Part shown: positions 1 to 9,264 of the stretch, piece by piece | Numbering within the stretch: position 1 is the stretch's first letter | Layout: every line of letters starts with the position of its first letter | Assembly: GCF_900101875.1 (NCBI RefSeq) | Contig: NZ_FNAI01000002.1 | Coordinates: 806,001-870,000, forward strand | Source of the DNA: Mucilaginibacter pineti | Lineage (GTDB): Bacteria > Bacteroidota > Bacteroidia > Sphingobacteriales > Sphingobacteriaceae | DNA: 64,000 nt | Direction of reading: 5' to 3' | The notes under the pieces: generated by a model | Database searches by the model: none | What the model saw: the letters and a program-made list of their open reading frames with translations, nothing else | Told to the model about the DNA's origin: nothing | Program-made: the position numbers and the translations under genes

Positions 1-1197
1 GCAAGTGCTTCGTGGCTGCTAAACCAGGAAGATTTTCTGAAAGGGATCAGCTGGATCAACGTATTGAAATTACGCGGATCAATAGGTAGCGCGGGTAACT
101 TTAGTGGTATTGGTAACTACCAGTCGTTAGGCTTGTTCAGGTATGGTAAATATAATAACCAGCTTACGGCAGTGCCTTCGCAGGTACCCAATTCCGATCT
201 GACCTGGGAAAAGAAGCTGAAGCGTGATATTGGTGTCGACTTTGAACTGTTTGACGGCAGAATCACCGGTGCTTTTGATTATTATAACGAAAATACCACC
301 GCTTTACTGTTTAATGTTCCCCTATCGCAAACCACGGGCTTTACAAACGTAGTGCGGAATGTAGGCGCGATGACCAACAAGGGTATCGACATGGCTTTAA
401 GCGTTGATGTAGTTAGGTATAAAGGCTTCAAATGGAATGTTTACGGTAACATCAACTACAACAAAAACAATGTTACCGAACTTTACAACGGCTCAACAGA
501 AATTGACGATTTGAATGGCCTTGGCGTTGTAAAACCGGGTTATCCTATAAATACCTTTAAACTGGTAAGGTATGCAGGTGTAAATTCGGCTACAGGCGCA
601 GCGCAGTACTATGATAAAACCGGCAAAATAACCGAGGAATATTCAAGTGATGATGCCGTAATACTTAAAGATAAAAGTCCTAATCCTAAATTCTTTGGTG
701 GTTTTGGTACTAATTTAAGCTACAAGGGCATTGAGCTATCCGGCGATTTTACCTATACGCTGGGTAACTACGTGTTTAACTACAATAAAGAAACCTTAGT
801 ATCATGGGGCGGTGGTGTTTACACAGCGCAGGCGACTGATGCGTTAAACTACTGGAAAAAACCAGGCGATAAAAACGTACTGCCTAAGCCCGATGCCAAC
901 GCTACTACTTATGATACCGACCTGTATCTGCAAAAAGCATCATACATAAGGTTAAAGAACGTTACGCTGGCTTACACCATACCAAAAAATATAACCCAAA
1001 AAGTGCATGTACAGGGATTGAGGGTATTTATTACCGGCGAAAACCTGCTTACCATTAACCCCAATCATTTCTTTGGCGATCCTGAGGTGGGTATTGGCAG
1101 CGCAGAAAGTTTTGCCACCACTATACCAGGGCAGGCAACTTTATTTAGCTATCCAAACACACGCCAGCTTACATTTGGTGTCGACGTAACCTTTTAA
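1..1197 (+). CDS. SusC/RagA-type TonB-dependent receptor, C-terminal part (5' end outside window)
   Basis: The frame is open from base 1, so the start lies upstream of the window; a TTG at 64 is only an internal codon. The visible 398 residues are the late beta-barrel of an outer-membrane SusC-like receptor, which imports oligosaccharides bound by its SusD lid. The family signature is seen in the tract LRGSIGSAGNFSGIGNYQS, the paired W-E-K-K and D-F-E-L-F-D strands, and the aromatic C-terminus ending V-D-V-T-F, typical of barrels inserted by BAM. It is followed after 23 bases by a SusD gene, the normal partner order. The family is certain; the glycan is unknown because no enzyme gene adjoins it here. 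Confidence 0.93.
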   Translation, partial: ASASWLLNQEDFLKGISWINVLKLRGSIGSAGNFSGIGNYQSLGLFRYGKYNNQLTAVPSQVPNSDLTWEKKLKRDIGVDFELFDGRITGAFDYYNENTTALLFNVPLSQTTGFTNVVRNVGAMTNKGIDMALSVDVVRYKGFKWNVYGNINYNKNNVTELYNGSTEIDDLNGLGVVKPGYPINTFKLVRYAGVNSATGAAQYYDKTGKITEEYSSDDAVILKDKSPNPKFFGGFGTNLSYKGIELSGDFTYTLGNYVFNYNKETLVSWGGGVYTAQATDALNYWKKPGDKNVLPKPDANATTYDTDLYLQKASYIRLKNVTLAYTIPKNITQKVHVQGLRVFITGENLLTINPNHFFGDPEVGIGSAESFATTIPGQATLFSYPNTRQLTFGVDVTF

Positions 1198-1220
1198 TAA
1201 CCATTAATACAGAAACAGAA

Positions 1221-2666
1221 ATGAAAAAGATATATATATACGCATCAATTGCATTGCTGGGTTTGGGTATAAGCAGTTGTAAAAAGGAGCTTACGCAAAA
1301 CCCTTATAACGCCGTAAACAGCGAAGACGCTTTTAAAACCCCCGATGATTTTAGCAATGCTTTAAGAGGAGCCTACGCGGCGTACCGCAGTACTACCAAT
1401 TTTGCGGTGTACTATGGCGGTCAGGATGGCGGCGCTATGGCCAGCACGCCAGATATTTTGGCCGATAACCTTATCCTTAACCAGCAGGGCCGTAAATCGC
1501 AGCAAACGTTTTTTGATTTCAAATACCAGCCCAACAATACCTGGGACTTGTGGGGAAATGCTTATGCCGTTATTCTGCGCGCTAATTTCATCCTCGCTAA
1601 CATTGATCATTTAGGTGCAGGCGACTTTAAAAACAACATACAGGGCGAAGCTTTGGCCGTTAGGGCATTGGCACATTTCGATTTGCTGAGAACCTATGCC
1701 AAATCATACACGTCGGCAACGGATGCTGATCTTGGGGTGCCTTACGTAACCTCTACAGATCCAAATGCATTACCTGCAAGAGATCCTGATAAAAAATGTT
1801 ATGATCTTGTTGTGGCCGATTTTGAAAAAGCAGCCACACTTATTGGTGCCGATAATGGCGTTGGCCGTATGGATAAAGCGGCTGTTGAGGGGCTGCTATC
1901 AAGAGTGTACTTGTACATGGGCCAATGGCAAAAAGTGGTTGATGCAGCTACATCGGCTATCAACACCGCGCCCGATGCTAATAAACTGGCAGATACGGTT
2001 GAGTTTCCAAAGATCTGGCTGGATGCCTCGGAGCGGGATGTACTGTTCAAAGTAAAAATACTGGATGGTGATAATGTGCAAATTGGCGTAGGCTACGAGC
2101 AGGCAAGTCCGGCTGGTGTAAAAGCGGAGTACAGTCCCGATTATGCTTTAACACTATTGTATACCACTACGGATACACGTAAAAGGTCATACATTGGGCA
2201 AACTGTGTTAAATACGGTTAAATACAATTACATTAAAAAGTATTTCGGTCGGGCGGCAGGTGCAGCCAACGTGGTTGATTTTAAAGTGATAAGGATGGGC
2301 GAGGTATACCTTAACCGTGCCGAGGCTTATTACAACCTTACAAAACCGGCCGATGCCCTTGCCGATTTAAATACACTTCGCGCAAACCGCTACAGCGATG
2401 ACACACCCGGCGCCGAAACCGGACAGGCTTTGTATAACGCCATACAACTGCAGCGCAGGCTTGAACTTGCTTTTGAAGGCGCAAGGTTTTTCGATATCAA
2501 ACGCTTGAACCTGCCTGTTCAACGGTCGTCATTTGGCGATAAGGCGGATGGATCTGGTATTGCGGCTTCGGTAAAAACAGTGCCTGCAAACAGCAAATTG
2601 TTTGAGCTGCCAATACCACTGGCCGAAACAAATGCCAATAAAAATATCAAACAAAACGATTATTAA
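1221..2666 (+). CDS. SusD/RagB family outer-membrane lipoprotein
   Basis: 481 residues. It begins with a lipoprotein signal peptide ending G-I-S-S-C around residues 16-20, so the mature protein is lipid-anchored. The body has SusD features: an N-terminal helical TPR-like part (A-L-R-G-A-Y-A-A-Y-R), the E-A-L-A-V-R-A-L-A-H-F-D-L-L-R motif near residue 142-156, and the C-terminal R-R-L-E-L-A-F-E-G-A-R-F-F-D-I-K-R motif. Such proteins cap the SusC barrel and bind the glycan at the cell surface. It is cotranscribed with the receptor upstream and followed by a strong hairpin terminator. No sugar-active enzyme follows, so the substrate cannot be assigned. Confidence 0.95.
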   Translation: MKKIYIYASIALLGLGISSCKKELTQNPYNAVNSEDAFKTPDDFSNALRGAYAAYRSTTNFAVYYGGQDGGAMASTPDILADNLILNQQGRKSQQTFFDFKYQPNNTWDLWGNAYAVILRANFILANIDHLGAGDFKNNIQGEALAVRALAHFDLLRTYAKSYTSATDADLGVPYVTSTDPNALPARDPDKKCYDLVVADFEKAATLIGADNGVGRMDKAAVEGLLSRVYLYMGQWQKVVDAATSAINTAPDANKLADTVEFPKIWLDASERDVLFKVKILDGDNVQIGVGYEQASPAGVKAEYSPDYALTLLYTTTDTRKRSYIGQTVLNTVKYNYIKKYFGRAAGAANVVDFKVIRMGEVYLNRAEAYYNLTKPADALADLNTLRANRYSDDTPGAETGQALYNAIQLQRRLELAFEGARFFDIKRLNLPVQRSSFGDKADGSGIAASVKTVPANSKLFELPIPLAETNANKNIKQNDY

Positions 2667-2693
2667 ACGAGGATAATAAGCATTTGCAAATGC

Positions 2694-2728
2694 AGCAAGG
2701 GCCGTTTTTAGTTTAAACGGCCCTTGCT
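2694..2728 (+). terminator. Hairpin terminator after susD
   Basis: A perfect 14-bp stem (AGCAAGGGCCGTTT with its complement) encloses a 7-base loop, 28 bases after the SusD stop. The following tract is only moderately T-rich (GTTTGTT), so it may be a leaky terminator or an mRNA 3'-end stabiliser. Confidence 0.75.
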
Positions 2729-2804
2729 GTTTGTTAACATTATCCGTTTTATGCACACTGTAATAAAGGGTGATTTTCACACATAATGATTTTGGGTAAC
2801 GGTT

Positions 2805-2895
2805 TATGTTTGCATCAACCAGATATTTGTTAATTATTTGGTCAGTTAATAGTTAATTAAAAAAGTCAGTAACGCGAGGCTACTGACTTTTTTTT
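2805..2895 (+). ncRNA. Possible small RNA between two terminators
   Basis: A match to the Bacteroidota -7 element (TATGTTTG, 2805-2812) is followed about 80 bases later by a complete intrinsic terminator, with no open frame between. A transcript from about 2819 to 2893 would be roughly 75 nt. No good -33 TTTG lies at the usual 19-21 base spacing, and no known RNA family was recognised. The alternative is an attenuated leader of the small gene at 3014. Confidence 0.25.
2861..2895 (+). terminator. Intrinsic terminator (11-bp stem plus T-tract)
   Basis: AAAAGTCAGTA at 2861-2871 pairs perfectly with 2881-2891 around a 9-base loop and runs into a continuous run of T to 2895. It is distinct from the SusD terminator 130 bases upstream, so it should end a different transcript or attenuate the gene at 3014. 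Confidence 0.8.
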
Positions 2896-3013
2896 GTGCG
2901 CTGGTTTTTAAAGCGGGATTTATCCGTGTTCAAAATATGCGAAAATCACCTTTTTTAAAACGTGTGTAACGTTTGTGTTTTTCCTCCGTCATTATTTGTA
3001 AATCTATTAACCA

Positions 3014-3274
3014 ATGAAAACATTTACTATTCTGGCCGTAACCGGCGGATTATACCTAAGCTCGCTTTACCTAAACAAACCTCTCAACGATAATCAGTCA
3101 AGAAATACCATCTCCAGACATTGCACAGCAAAATGCTGCAAAGACAAGTGTTCAAAACCGGTAGTCAAAAATGGAGGCGATAATGCAGAAACTGCAAATC
3201 CGGCTATGGGGATGCTTTTACAAATGGCAAGCTGCACGTTTCAGGCTATAGTTTCCTGGAATCCGCTGGCCTGA
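3014..3274 (+). CDS. Small exported Cys-rich protein of unknown function
   Basis: 86 residues, not recognised. Residues 1-20 resemble a signal peptide or single membrane anchor (MKTFTILAVTGGLYLSSLYL). The next part is basic and cysteine-rich: H-C-T-A-K-C-C-K-D-K-C, giving four Cys within about nine residues, with one more Cys near residue 74. The clustering could bind a metal or form disulfides outside the membrane. The ATG follows a 118-base gap after an intrinsic terminator, and the stop lies 17 bases from the convergent FUSC gene. Short length and lack of a known family limit certainty that it is translated. Confidence 0.5.
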   Translation: MKTFTILAVTGGLYLSSLYLNKPLNDNQSRNTISRHCTAKCCKDKCSKPVVKNGGDNAETANPAMGMLLQMASCTFQAIVSWNPLA

Positions 3275-3291
3275 AGTTATTAACAGCCAGT

Positions 3292-5430
3292 CTATTGCAA
3301 AATATTATCGGTGATCTTGGCTATATCGTAGCTTATTTTGTTGATAAAGCCCAACTGCTCTTTCAGCAGGGTATCAACGGCAGATGGTTCGGTTTTTTCG
3401 GTATCGTTAGAGGTTTTGCCAACGTTAAACTCAATATTTGCGCCATGCAGCTTTTTATTGCTTTCGTTAAGTACGGCTATACTGCGTTTAATGAGTTTAA
3501 GAGCTTCGGGGTGGGGGCGCTGGGTTTCATTTTGCGTTAAGCCGGATGCTATGGTGGCTATGTATGATGATAAGATGTGGTTAAGCACCACAAACTTATG
3601 CACATCCTTTACATTACGCTGTTTGCTTTTAGGCTCAGATGTCATCCTTTCAAACGTGGCCGATAAGTTGGCCGATTTTACATAAACCTCTTTACGGGCC
3701 AGTTTATAGGAAGTTAAACTGGTTACTTTGGCTGATATATTATCGGCAATGGTAAGCAGGTAGTTAATGTTGGCCACAATTACTTCGCGCAGGGTTTGTT
3801 CAATTTGCTCAAACTCCCATGTAGGGAAAATAATGTAGCTGGCTATAAATGCTATCGATGATCCTATAACCGTATCCACAATACGTTCCTGCGCTACGTT
3901 TAATAAGCCCACGCCCAGAAATTTAAAAAGGATAAGCACATAAGGCGTCATGAAAATTACGCTTACTACGTAATTTAACCGCTGAAAGCTATAGGCACCT
4001 ATCATAAACACCATCAGAAAAATGAATTGCGCGGTAGTATCAGGTATAAAGTTTAATATTAAAATACCAATTGCCCCGCCGCCTATGGTGCCTATAAGCC
4101 TTTGGTAATTTCGCTGTTTAGAGAGGCTAAAGCCCGGTTTAAGAATCACAATAATGGTCAATAGTACCCAATAACTGTGGTGGCCCAATGCAATAAATTT
4201 GGCGGTTGTAAAACCTATAAGGCAAACCAAAGATACCCGCAAAGCATGTTTAAAAGTGCTGGAGCCAAAGGTAAGGTTATCAAAAAAGATGTGCGGCGCG
4301 TAATCCTGGTGGGTTACAAATTGCGTATACTCCACATCACCGCGCAGCTCGGTTGATTTTTGCACGCCTTTACGGTTATAGTAGTTATAAACATTGGTGA
4401 TGCTTTCGCCCAGGTTGCGCAGGTTAATGAGGATCTTTTTAAGCACCATATTGCTGCTTTCATTTTGATTGCCTATAGCATCAATCTTCAATTTCAGCTT
4501 TTCCAGTTCGGTATTAAAATCCATCAAATGACGGTGCCGGGTGTTTGATAACACCAGATAGGCAATATCGTCGAGTTCATCGGCCATGTGGTGCAGGATG
4601 CGGGCAATTTCGGTCAGCACGCCTGTACTCATGAATTTTTCGCGTATTTCGCTGTAATCATAATGAGTTATCATTATTTGCTCATACATATCCACCAAGT
4701 CAACAAAGGTGAGTACCAATATCCTGCTGGCCGCAGTTGATTCGCGCACCATTATGCGGCTTTTAAACAGCAGCTCGCGTACGGCATCCTGGTGCTGGCT
4801 TACCTGTATCTGCTGCGATACCAGCTTGCGGTAATTATCGTCTATATTGGTTTCGGCAACATAAAAATCGGCCTTTATCCGAAGGAAACGGGCAATATCG
4901 GCCACGTTTTCACCCAGTGTTTGCTGCGCCGCGCGGTAGGGGCGAATGCCGAAAAATACCAGGCTAAATAGCATATACCATATACCACCTGCTAAAATTT
5001 GCAGGCTGTACACCAGCACTTCAGATGGCGGCGTAGCCTTGTCCATCATGAAGATCATAATAAGCAGTGATGACGTACCAATTGATGCCGCCCTGTTGCC
5101 ATACACAATAAACATGCTGAACAGGAAGGAAAATACCGTGATCTCCAGCCCAAGCGTAAATACATTCAAGCGTGCAAAACTGGTAACAACCGCTACAATA
5201 AAAAGGCAAAGGTTGCCAATGGCCATGGCATTGCGCTTATGTAATACCGGCCCCGGGTTATCTATAACACAAATGCAAAGTGCACCAAGCGACAGGGTAA
5301 GGCCCAAGTCAAACTTGTTAAACTCCATTAGCAGCAGCGAGGGCAGCAGTATCCCTGCAGATATGCGCAAGCCATCAGAAAAATACTGGCTATAAAAAAA
5401 GCTGTTGATCTCCCTGGTGTTAATTTTCAT
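3292..5430 (-). CDS. FUSC family (YccS/YhfK-like) inner-membrane protein
   Basis: 712 residues, starting at the ATG at 5430; the in-frame TTG one codon earlier is not needed. The architecture is the FUSC one: an N-terminal hydrophobic block of about six helices (roughly residues 20-165, with LGALCICVIDNPGP), a soluble helical region (about 175-395), a second hydrophobic block (about 405-545, with S-Y-W-V-L-L-T-I-I-V-I-L-K-P-G-F-S) and a cytoplasmic C-terminal helical tail. Related proteins include the AaeB aromatic-acid exporters and YccS; the substrate here is not evident. It stands alone, divergent from ppc and convergent with a small gene. Confidence 0.9.
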   Translation of the reverse strand: MKINTREINSFFYSQYFSDGLRISAGILLPSLLLMEFNKFDLGLTLSLGALCICVIDNPGPVLHKRNAMAIGNLCLFIVAVVTSFARLNVFTLGLEITVFSFLFSMFIVYGNRAASIGTSSLLIMIFMMDKATPPSEVLVYSLQILAGGIWYMLFSLVFFGIRPYRAAQQTLGENVADIARFLRIKADFYVAETNIDDNYRKLVSQQIQVSQHQDAVRELLFKSRIMVRESTAASRILVLTFVDLVDMYEQIMITHYDYSEIREKFMSTGVLTEIARILHHMADELDDIAYLVLSNTRHRHLMDFNTELEKLKLKIDAIGNQNESSNMVLKKILINLRNLGESITNVYNYYNRKGVQKSTELRGDVEYTQFVTHQDYAPHIFFDNLTFGSSTFKHALRVSLVCLIGFTTAKFIALGHHSYWVLLTIIVILKPGFSLSKQRNYQRLIGTIGGGAIGILILNFIPDTTAQFIFLMVFMIGAYSFQRLNYVVSVIFMTPYVLILFKFLGVGLLNVAQERIVDTVIGSSIAFIASYIIFPTWEFEQIEQTLREVIVANINYLLTIADNISAKVTSLTSYKLARKEVYVKSANLSATFERMTSEPKSKQRNVKDVHKFVVLNHILSSYIATIASGLTQNETQRPHPEALKLIKRSIAVLNESNKKLHGANIEFNVGKTSNDTEKTEPSAVDTLLKEQLGFINKISYDIAKITDNILQ

Positions 5431-5783
5431 CAATATTGTTTGTTTTTTTTAAAGCGATGATGCTATCATGAGCAATTATTTATTGCCTGTTGCCCATGAT
5501 GGTTCCATCGGTGTTTTTGTATGTTAAACCTATTAAAGCAATTATAAACAATTTAGCTATTTATGGTTTTTTACTAAATATAATTTATGGGCCTTAATTG
5601 GGTGTTCAAATTTACAAAAATTAAATTATTTAGGCTTATTTTAATGAATATGGCATTAATACCATATAACTGTTATAAATTATTTACTTTTTGCTGAAAA
5701 TTAATTTAAGATATTTAAATTCACCCCCGGTATTGTATCTTTTGCGTGCCCATCAATTTAACCTTCAACTTATTTGTACCACC
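5431..5783. promoter_or_regulatory. Divergent AT-rich promoter region between FUSC gene and ppc
   Basis: About 350 bases with no credible gene. On the minus strand TAAATTTG (5614-5607) fits the TAnnTTTG -7 element and could serve the FUSC gene, though no -33 TTTG is at the right spacing. On the plus strand TATCTTTTG ends about 40 bases before the ppc ATG and is a near match with one extra base. An imperfect 20-bp palindrome with ATATGG/CCATAT arms sits at 5648-5667 and might be an operator. Confidence 0.4.
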
Positions 5784-8354
5784 ATGTCGTTAAATTTAAA
5801 ACTCAGTCAAAGAGAAACAACTTTTAATAGCGAAGTTGTAACCCGTTTTGAGTTGTATAACAGTTTATTTCAAACACTGCCGTTTTACCAGGTAAAAGAT
5901 ACGGGTATTTTGTTGCCTTTCTTTAGTTCGCATTGCGAAAAGGGAGCGGCCATGAATGCTTCGCCAACAGATATTATTGAAACCTTTTTTAAGAAGTACG
6001 TACCGGATATTGATCACCGGGAGCAGATAAACCGCATGTTCAGGTTTATTCAGTACATTGAGCGGCAGGTGGTATTATTTGATGCTATTGAAGATTCATC
6101 GTTTAATAAACTGGGTAAGTTTGATGATTCGGGCACGCTGCAAAGCCTGCTGCAACAAGCTGCCATAAGCGATGAAACCCGCAAAAACATCAGCGAGAAA
6201 CTAAAGGATTTTTCGTTGAGGCTGGTGCTTACCGCGCATCCAACCCAATTTTACCCAGGCACCGTACTGGGCATCATGACAGATCTTATCGAAGCTGTAA
6301 AGGTTAACGATATTACCAGTATTGATGTACTACTGCAGCAATTGGGTAAAACACCTTTCTTTAACAAAACATCGCCAACACCGGTTGATGAGGCCATTAG
6401 CCTTTCGTGGTTTTTGGAAAATATATTTTACTACGCCGTATCGGGCATACAGGCCAAGCTGGAGGAAGAATTTGACATTGATGCCAGCAGTCAACTCCTT
6501 GAAATGGGCTTTTGGCCGGGCGGCGACAGGGACGGAAACCCCAACGTAACCACCGAATCAACAAAAGCGGTGGCCAGCTATTTAAGGCAGCGTTTATTCC
6601 GTTGTTATTACCGCGATTTCAGGAACCTTAAACGCCGTATCACTTTCCGTGGGGTTGAAAAACCAATGGCCAAGCTGGAGAAACTCATCTACAAAAATGC
6701 CAATGAACATGGCGATCCGAAAGATATCCAGGCCGAATTACTGAGCCTGCTGCAAACTGTTAAACAAACTATAATTACCGACCATGATAGTTTGTTTGTT
6801 GATATTGTGGAAGACCTGATGCAAAAGGTGCGCCTGTTTGGCTGCTACTTTGCCACGCTGGATATACGGCAGGACAGCCGCATTTTGCGCAGTGTGTTTG
6901 ACTACGTAACCGAGCGTACCGAAACCGGCATCCCCGCAGGTTATAATGATACCGAAGAAACAGATAAACTAAAAAATATAGCCTTTAACGAGGTTGACTT
7001 TAAACGCCCGGATGATGCAGACGATATGACCAGCGATACGCTGGATACCATTCGTCTGATGAAGCAAATTCAGCATAGCAATGGCGAAAAGGCCTGCCAG
7101 CGTTTTATCATCAGCAATTGCCAGCGCGCATCTGATATTTTGCAGCTTATCGACCTGTTTTTATGGAGCGGCTGGAAAAAAGAAAGCCTGAGTGTTGATT
7201 TTATGCCATTGTTTGAAACCGTGAATGACCTAACCCGTGCCGGCGAGATCATGGAGCAGTTATATACTCACCCATACTACGCCGAACACCTTAAACTACG
7301 CGGCAACAGGCAAACCATTATGCTGGGTTTCTCAGATAGTACCAAAGATGGTGGTTATCTGATGGCCAATTGGTCGATATACAAAGCTAAGGTTGAACTT
7401 ACTGCCATGGCCCGCAAATACGGCGTAAGCCTGGCGTTTTTTGATGGCAGGGGAGGCCCACCGGCACGCGGCGGCGGTAAAACCCACCGTTTTTATGCCT
7501 CAATGGGTAACGAGATAGCCAATGAGCATATCCAACTAACTATACAGGGTCAAACCGTAAGCTCGCAATACGGCTCGGTAGAAACTGCCCGTTTTAATAT
7601 GGAGCAGCTGATTAATGCCGGTATCATATCGTCATTACACCCTAACCGTAACGATTTGCTGGATAACAGGCATAAAAAGCTGATCTCAGAAATGGCCGAA
7701 GTAAGCCACAAGCTGTTTTTAGCGCTTCGTGCGCACCCGTTATTTGTGGAGTACCTGGAAAAATTCAGTCCGCTTAAATTATTGTCGCGTATTAACATCA
7801 GTAGCAGGCCAACCAAACGTAATGCAGGTGCACCACTTAAACTGGAAGATCTGCGTGCCATTAGCTTTGTAACCTCTTGGAGCCAGCTTAAACAAAGCAT
7901 CCCTGGTTTTTACGGCGTTGGCACGGCATTAAAACTAATGAAGGATGAGGGCAACTGGGCCGAGATCCAGGAGCTTTACCAAACATCGGGTTTCTTTAAA
8001 ACCATGCTGGATAACTGTATGATGTCGATGTCGAAATCGGATTTCAGGGTTACCGCTTATCTGGAAAAAGACGAAAAATTCGGTGATTTCTGGAAGATGC
8101 TGAAAAACGAATTTGAGCTTACCCGCACCATGCTGCTGGAGCTAACCGGCAGTGCTGTACTAATGGAAGAATACCCGGTTGAACGCCGCTCTATCGCCAT
8201 TCGCGAAAAAATTGTACTGCCGCTGGTAATTATTCAGCACTACGCCCTGCAATGCCTCAACAACAGCCAGGACGCCGAGCTGATTGAAATATACGACAAG
8301 CTGGTTATCCGTACCGTTTACGGTATAGTGAACGCCGGCAGGAATTTGGCGTAA
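5784..8354 (+). CDS. ppc: Phosphoenolpyruvate carboxylase
   Basis: 856 residues from the ATG at 5784; an upstream in-frame TTG at 5691 would add 31 residues not needed by the family. The enzyme carboxylates PEP with bicarbonate to oxaloacetate, refilling the TCA cycle. Hallmarks are L-T-A-H-P-T with catalytic H152, the G-G-D-R-D-G-N-P-N-V-T motif (about 246-256), the FSDSTKDGGYLMANW tract, and the bicarbonate/allosteric glycine loop D-G-R-G-G-P-P-A-R-G-G-G (554-565). The loop and the C-terminus (N-A-G-R-N-L-A instead of the usual R-N-T-G) are the divergent form. It is a single gene with its own terminator. The assignment is firm; regulation by aspartate or acetyl-CoA cannot be judged. Confidence 0.95.
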   Translation: MSLNLKLSQRETTFNSEVVTRFELYNSLFQTLPFYQVKDTGILLPFFSSHCEKGAAMNASPTDIIETFFKKYVPDIDHREQINRMFRFIQYIERQVVLFDAIEDSSFNKLGKFDDSGTLQSLLQQAAISDETRKNISEKLKDFSLRLVLTAHPTQFYPGTVLGIMTDLIEAVKVNDITSIDVLLQQLGKTPFFNKTSPTPVDEAISLSWFLENIFYYAVSGIQAKLEEEFDIDASSQLLEMGFWPGGDRDGNPNVTTESTKAVASYLRQRLFRCYYRDFRNLKRRITFRGVEKPMAKLEKLIYKNANEHGDPKDIQAELLSLLQTVKQTIITDHDSLFVDIVEDLMQKVRLFGCYFATLDIRQDSRILRSVFDYVTERTETGIPAGYNDTEETDKLKNIAFNEVDFKRPDDADDMTSDTLDTIRLMKQIQHSNGEKACQRFIISNCQRASDILQLIDLFLWSGWKKESLSVDFMPLFETVNDLTRAGEIMEQLYTHPYYAEHLKLRGNRQTIMLGFSDSTKDGGYLMANWSIYKAKVELTAMARKYGVSLAFFDGRGGPPARGGGKTHRFYASMGNEIANEHIQLTIQGQTVSSQYGSVETARFNMEQLINAGIISSLHPNRNDLLDNRHKKLISEMAEVSHKLFLALRAHPLFVEYLEKFSPLKLLSRINISSRPTKRNAGAPLKLEDLRAISFVTSWSQLKQSIPGFYGVGTALKLMKDEGNWAEIQELYQTSGFFKTMLDNCMMSMSKSDFRVTAYLEKDEKFGDFWKMLKNEFELTRTMLLELTGSAVLMEEYPVERRSIAIREKIVLPLVIIQHYALQCLNNSQDAELIEIYDKLVIRTVYGIVNAGRNLA

Positions 8355-8367
8355 AAGCCCCACCCAA

Positions 8368-8387
8368 CCCTCCCCTGAAGGGGAGGG
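8368..8387. repeat. CCCTCCCC hairpin of a dispersed repeat family
   Basis: CCCTCCCC and GGGGAGGG form a perfect 8-bp stem with a TGAA loop, preceded by CCACCCAA. Related hairpins with CCTAAATCC/GGACTT flanks occur at 13001-13139 (two copies), and a degenerate one lies at about 11491-11519, so this is a small dispersed intergenic family. Confidence 0.6.
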
Positions 8388-8390
8388 CTT

Positions 8391-8438
8391 AAAAAGGGAT
8401 TAACTGAAGCTGTAACAGGTTTAGTTAATCCCTTTTTT
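8391..8438 (+). terminator. Intrinsic terminator of ppc
   Basis: AAAAAGGGATTAACT (8391-8405) pairs perfectly with 8423-8437, a 15-bp stem ending in seven Ts. It lies 37 bases after the ppc stop. Confidence 0.85.
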
Positions 8439-8477
8439 TGTTTATATCCAAACGTATTTTGTTTTTAAGTGGGGGGC

Positions 8478-8551
8478 TGTCAGTCTGAGCCTGTCGAAGA
8501 CTCGTGTGTGAAGGCCTTTACCCGCTATCCTTCGACAGGCTCAGGATGACA
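8478..8551. repeat. CTGAGCCTGTCGAAG inverted repeat
   Basis: The 22-base arms at 8478-8499 and 8530-8551 match except for two positions and share the core CTGAGCCTGTCGAAG. This type of palindrome is frequent between genes in many bacterial genomes. It follows the ppc terminator and has no coding content. Confidence 0.65.
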
Positions 8552-8573
8552 GACCCTTTATGTATATATAAAC

Positions 8574-8658
8574 TTGTCATTGCTGTAACGAAGCAATCCC
8601 ACAGGACGGGCGGACGAACCTTCAGACGAGATTGCCACGTTATCGCTCGCAATGACAA
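8574..8658. repeat. GTCATTGC/GCAATGAC palindromic repeat
   Basis: TTGTCATTGC at 8574-8583 is matched by GCAATGACAA at 8649-8658, with inner partial pairing of GAAGCAATC and GATTGC. A half copy of the same family (CATTGCGAGGTACGAAGCAATC) lies near 56683. It is non-coding and lies between convergent genes. Confidence 0.6.
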
Positions 8659-8739
8659 AAGTCGTATTGAGGGTTTTAAACATATGAAATTAACCTCACT
8701 GCAACATCTGCACATTTGAAATTTAAAATGCGCACATCT

Positions 8740-9177
8740 TTACAGCGCCGGCTGCATTCCCGTAGCAATGCCTATCCTGTTCCAGGCGTTTATATTGATA
8801 ATAGCCATCATTATTTGAGCAAGGTAGTGCTCATCAAACAAACTGGCAGCTTTGGCGTAGGTTTCGTTTGATACATGGTTTTGTATCAGGGTAACTTCTT
8901 CGGTTAAGGCCAGTATCACCTGTTCTTCCTCGGTGAAAAAAGGAGTTTCGCGCCAGGCGTTAAGGGCGTAAATACGTTGCTCGGTTTCGCCGGCTTTGCG
9001 GGCATCTTTGGTGTGCATATCAATACAGTAGGCACAGCCATTTACCTGCGATGCGCGGATCTTTATTAACTCGCGGTGGGTTTTTGTTAAGCTGCTGCTG
9101 GCAATGTAATGATCTAACCCTAACATAACTTTTAATGCTTCGGGTTCTAATTTGGTGATGCTAATTCTGGTTTCCAT
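8740..9177 (-). CDS. Carboxymuconolactone decarboxylase family, AhpD-like peroxidase-type protein
   Basis: 145 residues from the ATG at 9177; nine residues upstream from a weaker start are unlikely. The core is the AhpD motif: E36, then C48-A-Y-C51 with H55 four residues later, the redox dithiol and proton relay of alkylhydroperoxidases. The family usually acts as homotrimers or hexamers that reduce peroxides or take part in thiol redox reactions. The gene follows a Crp/Fnr-type regulator by 87 bases on the same strand, suggesting a regulator-effector pair responding to redox or electrophile stress. The exact substrate is unknown. Confidence 0.88.
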   Translation of the reverse strand: METRISITKLEPEALKVMLGLDHYIASSSLTKTHRELIKIRASQVNGCAYCIDMHTKDARKAGETEQRIYALNAWRETPFFTEEEQVILALTEEVTLIQNHVSNETYAKAASLFDEHYLAQIMMAIININAWNRIGIATGMQPAL

Positions 9178-9264
9178 TTTCTTTATCTTTTGTTTTGATA
9201 ACACAAAGATGGGGGTAAACCAAGGCCAAAAAAATGAATCACGATTAAGAAAACACAGGAGCGG

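Noticed and set aside
5691..5783. Upstream TTG start that would lengthen PEP carboxylase by 31 residues
   Set aside because: The added residues have no counterpart in the family, and the ATG at 5784 follows a promoter-like element at a sensible distance.
8504..8719. Open frames over the CTGAGCC and GTCATTGC repeats
   Set aside because: Both strands are open only because the DNA is palindromic; no start signal or protein family.
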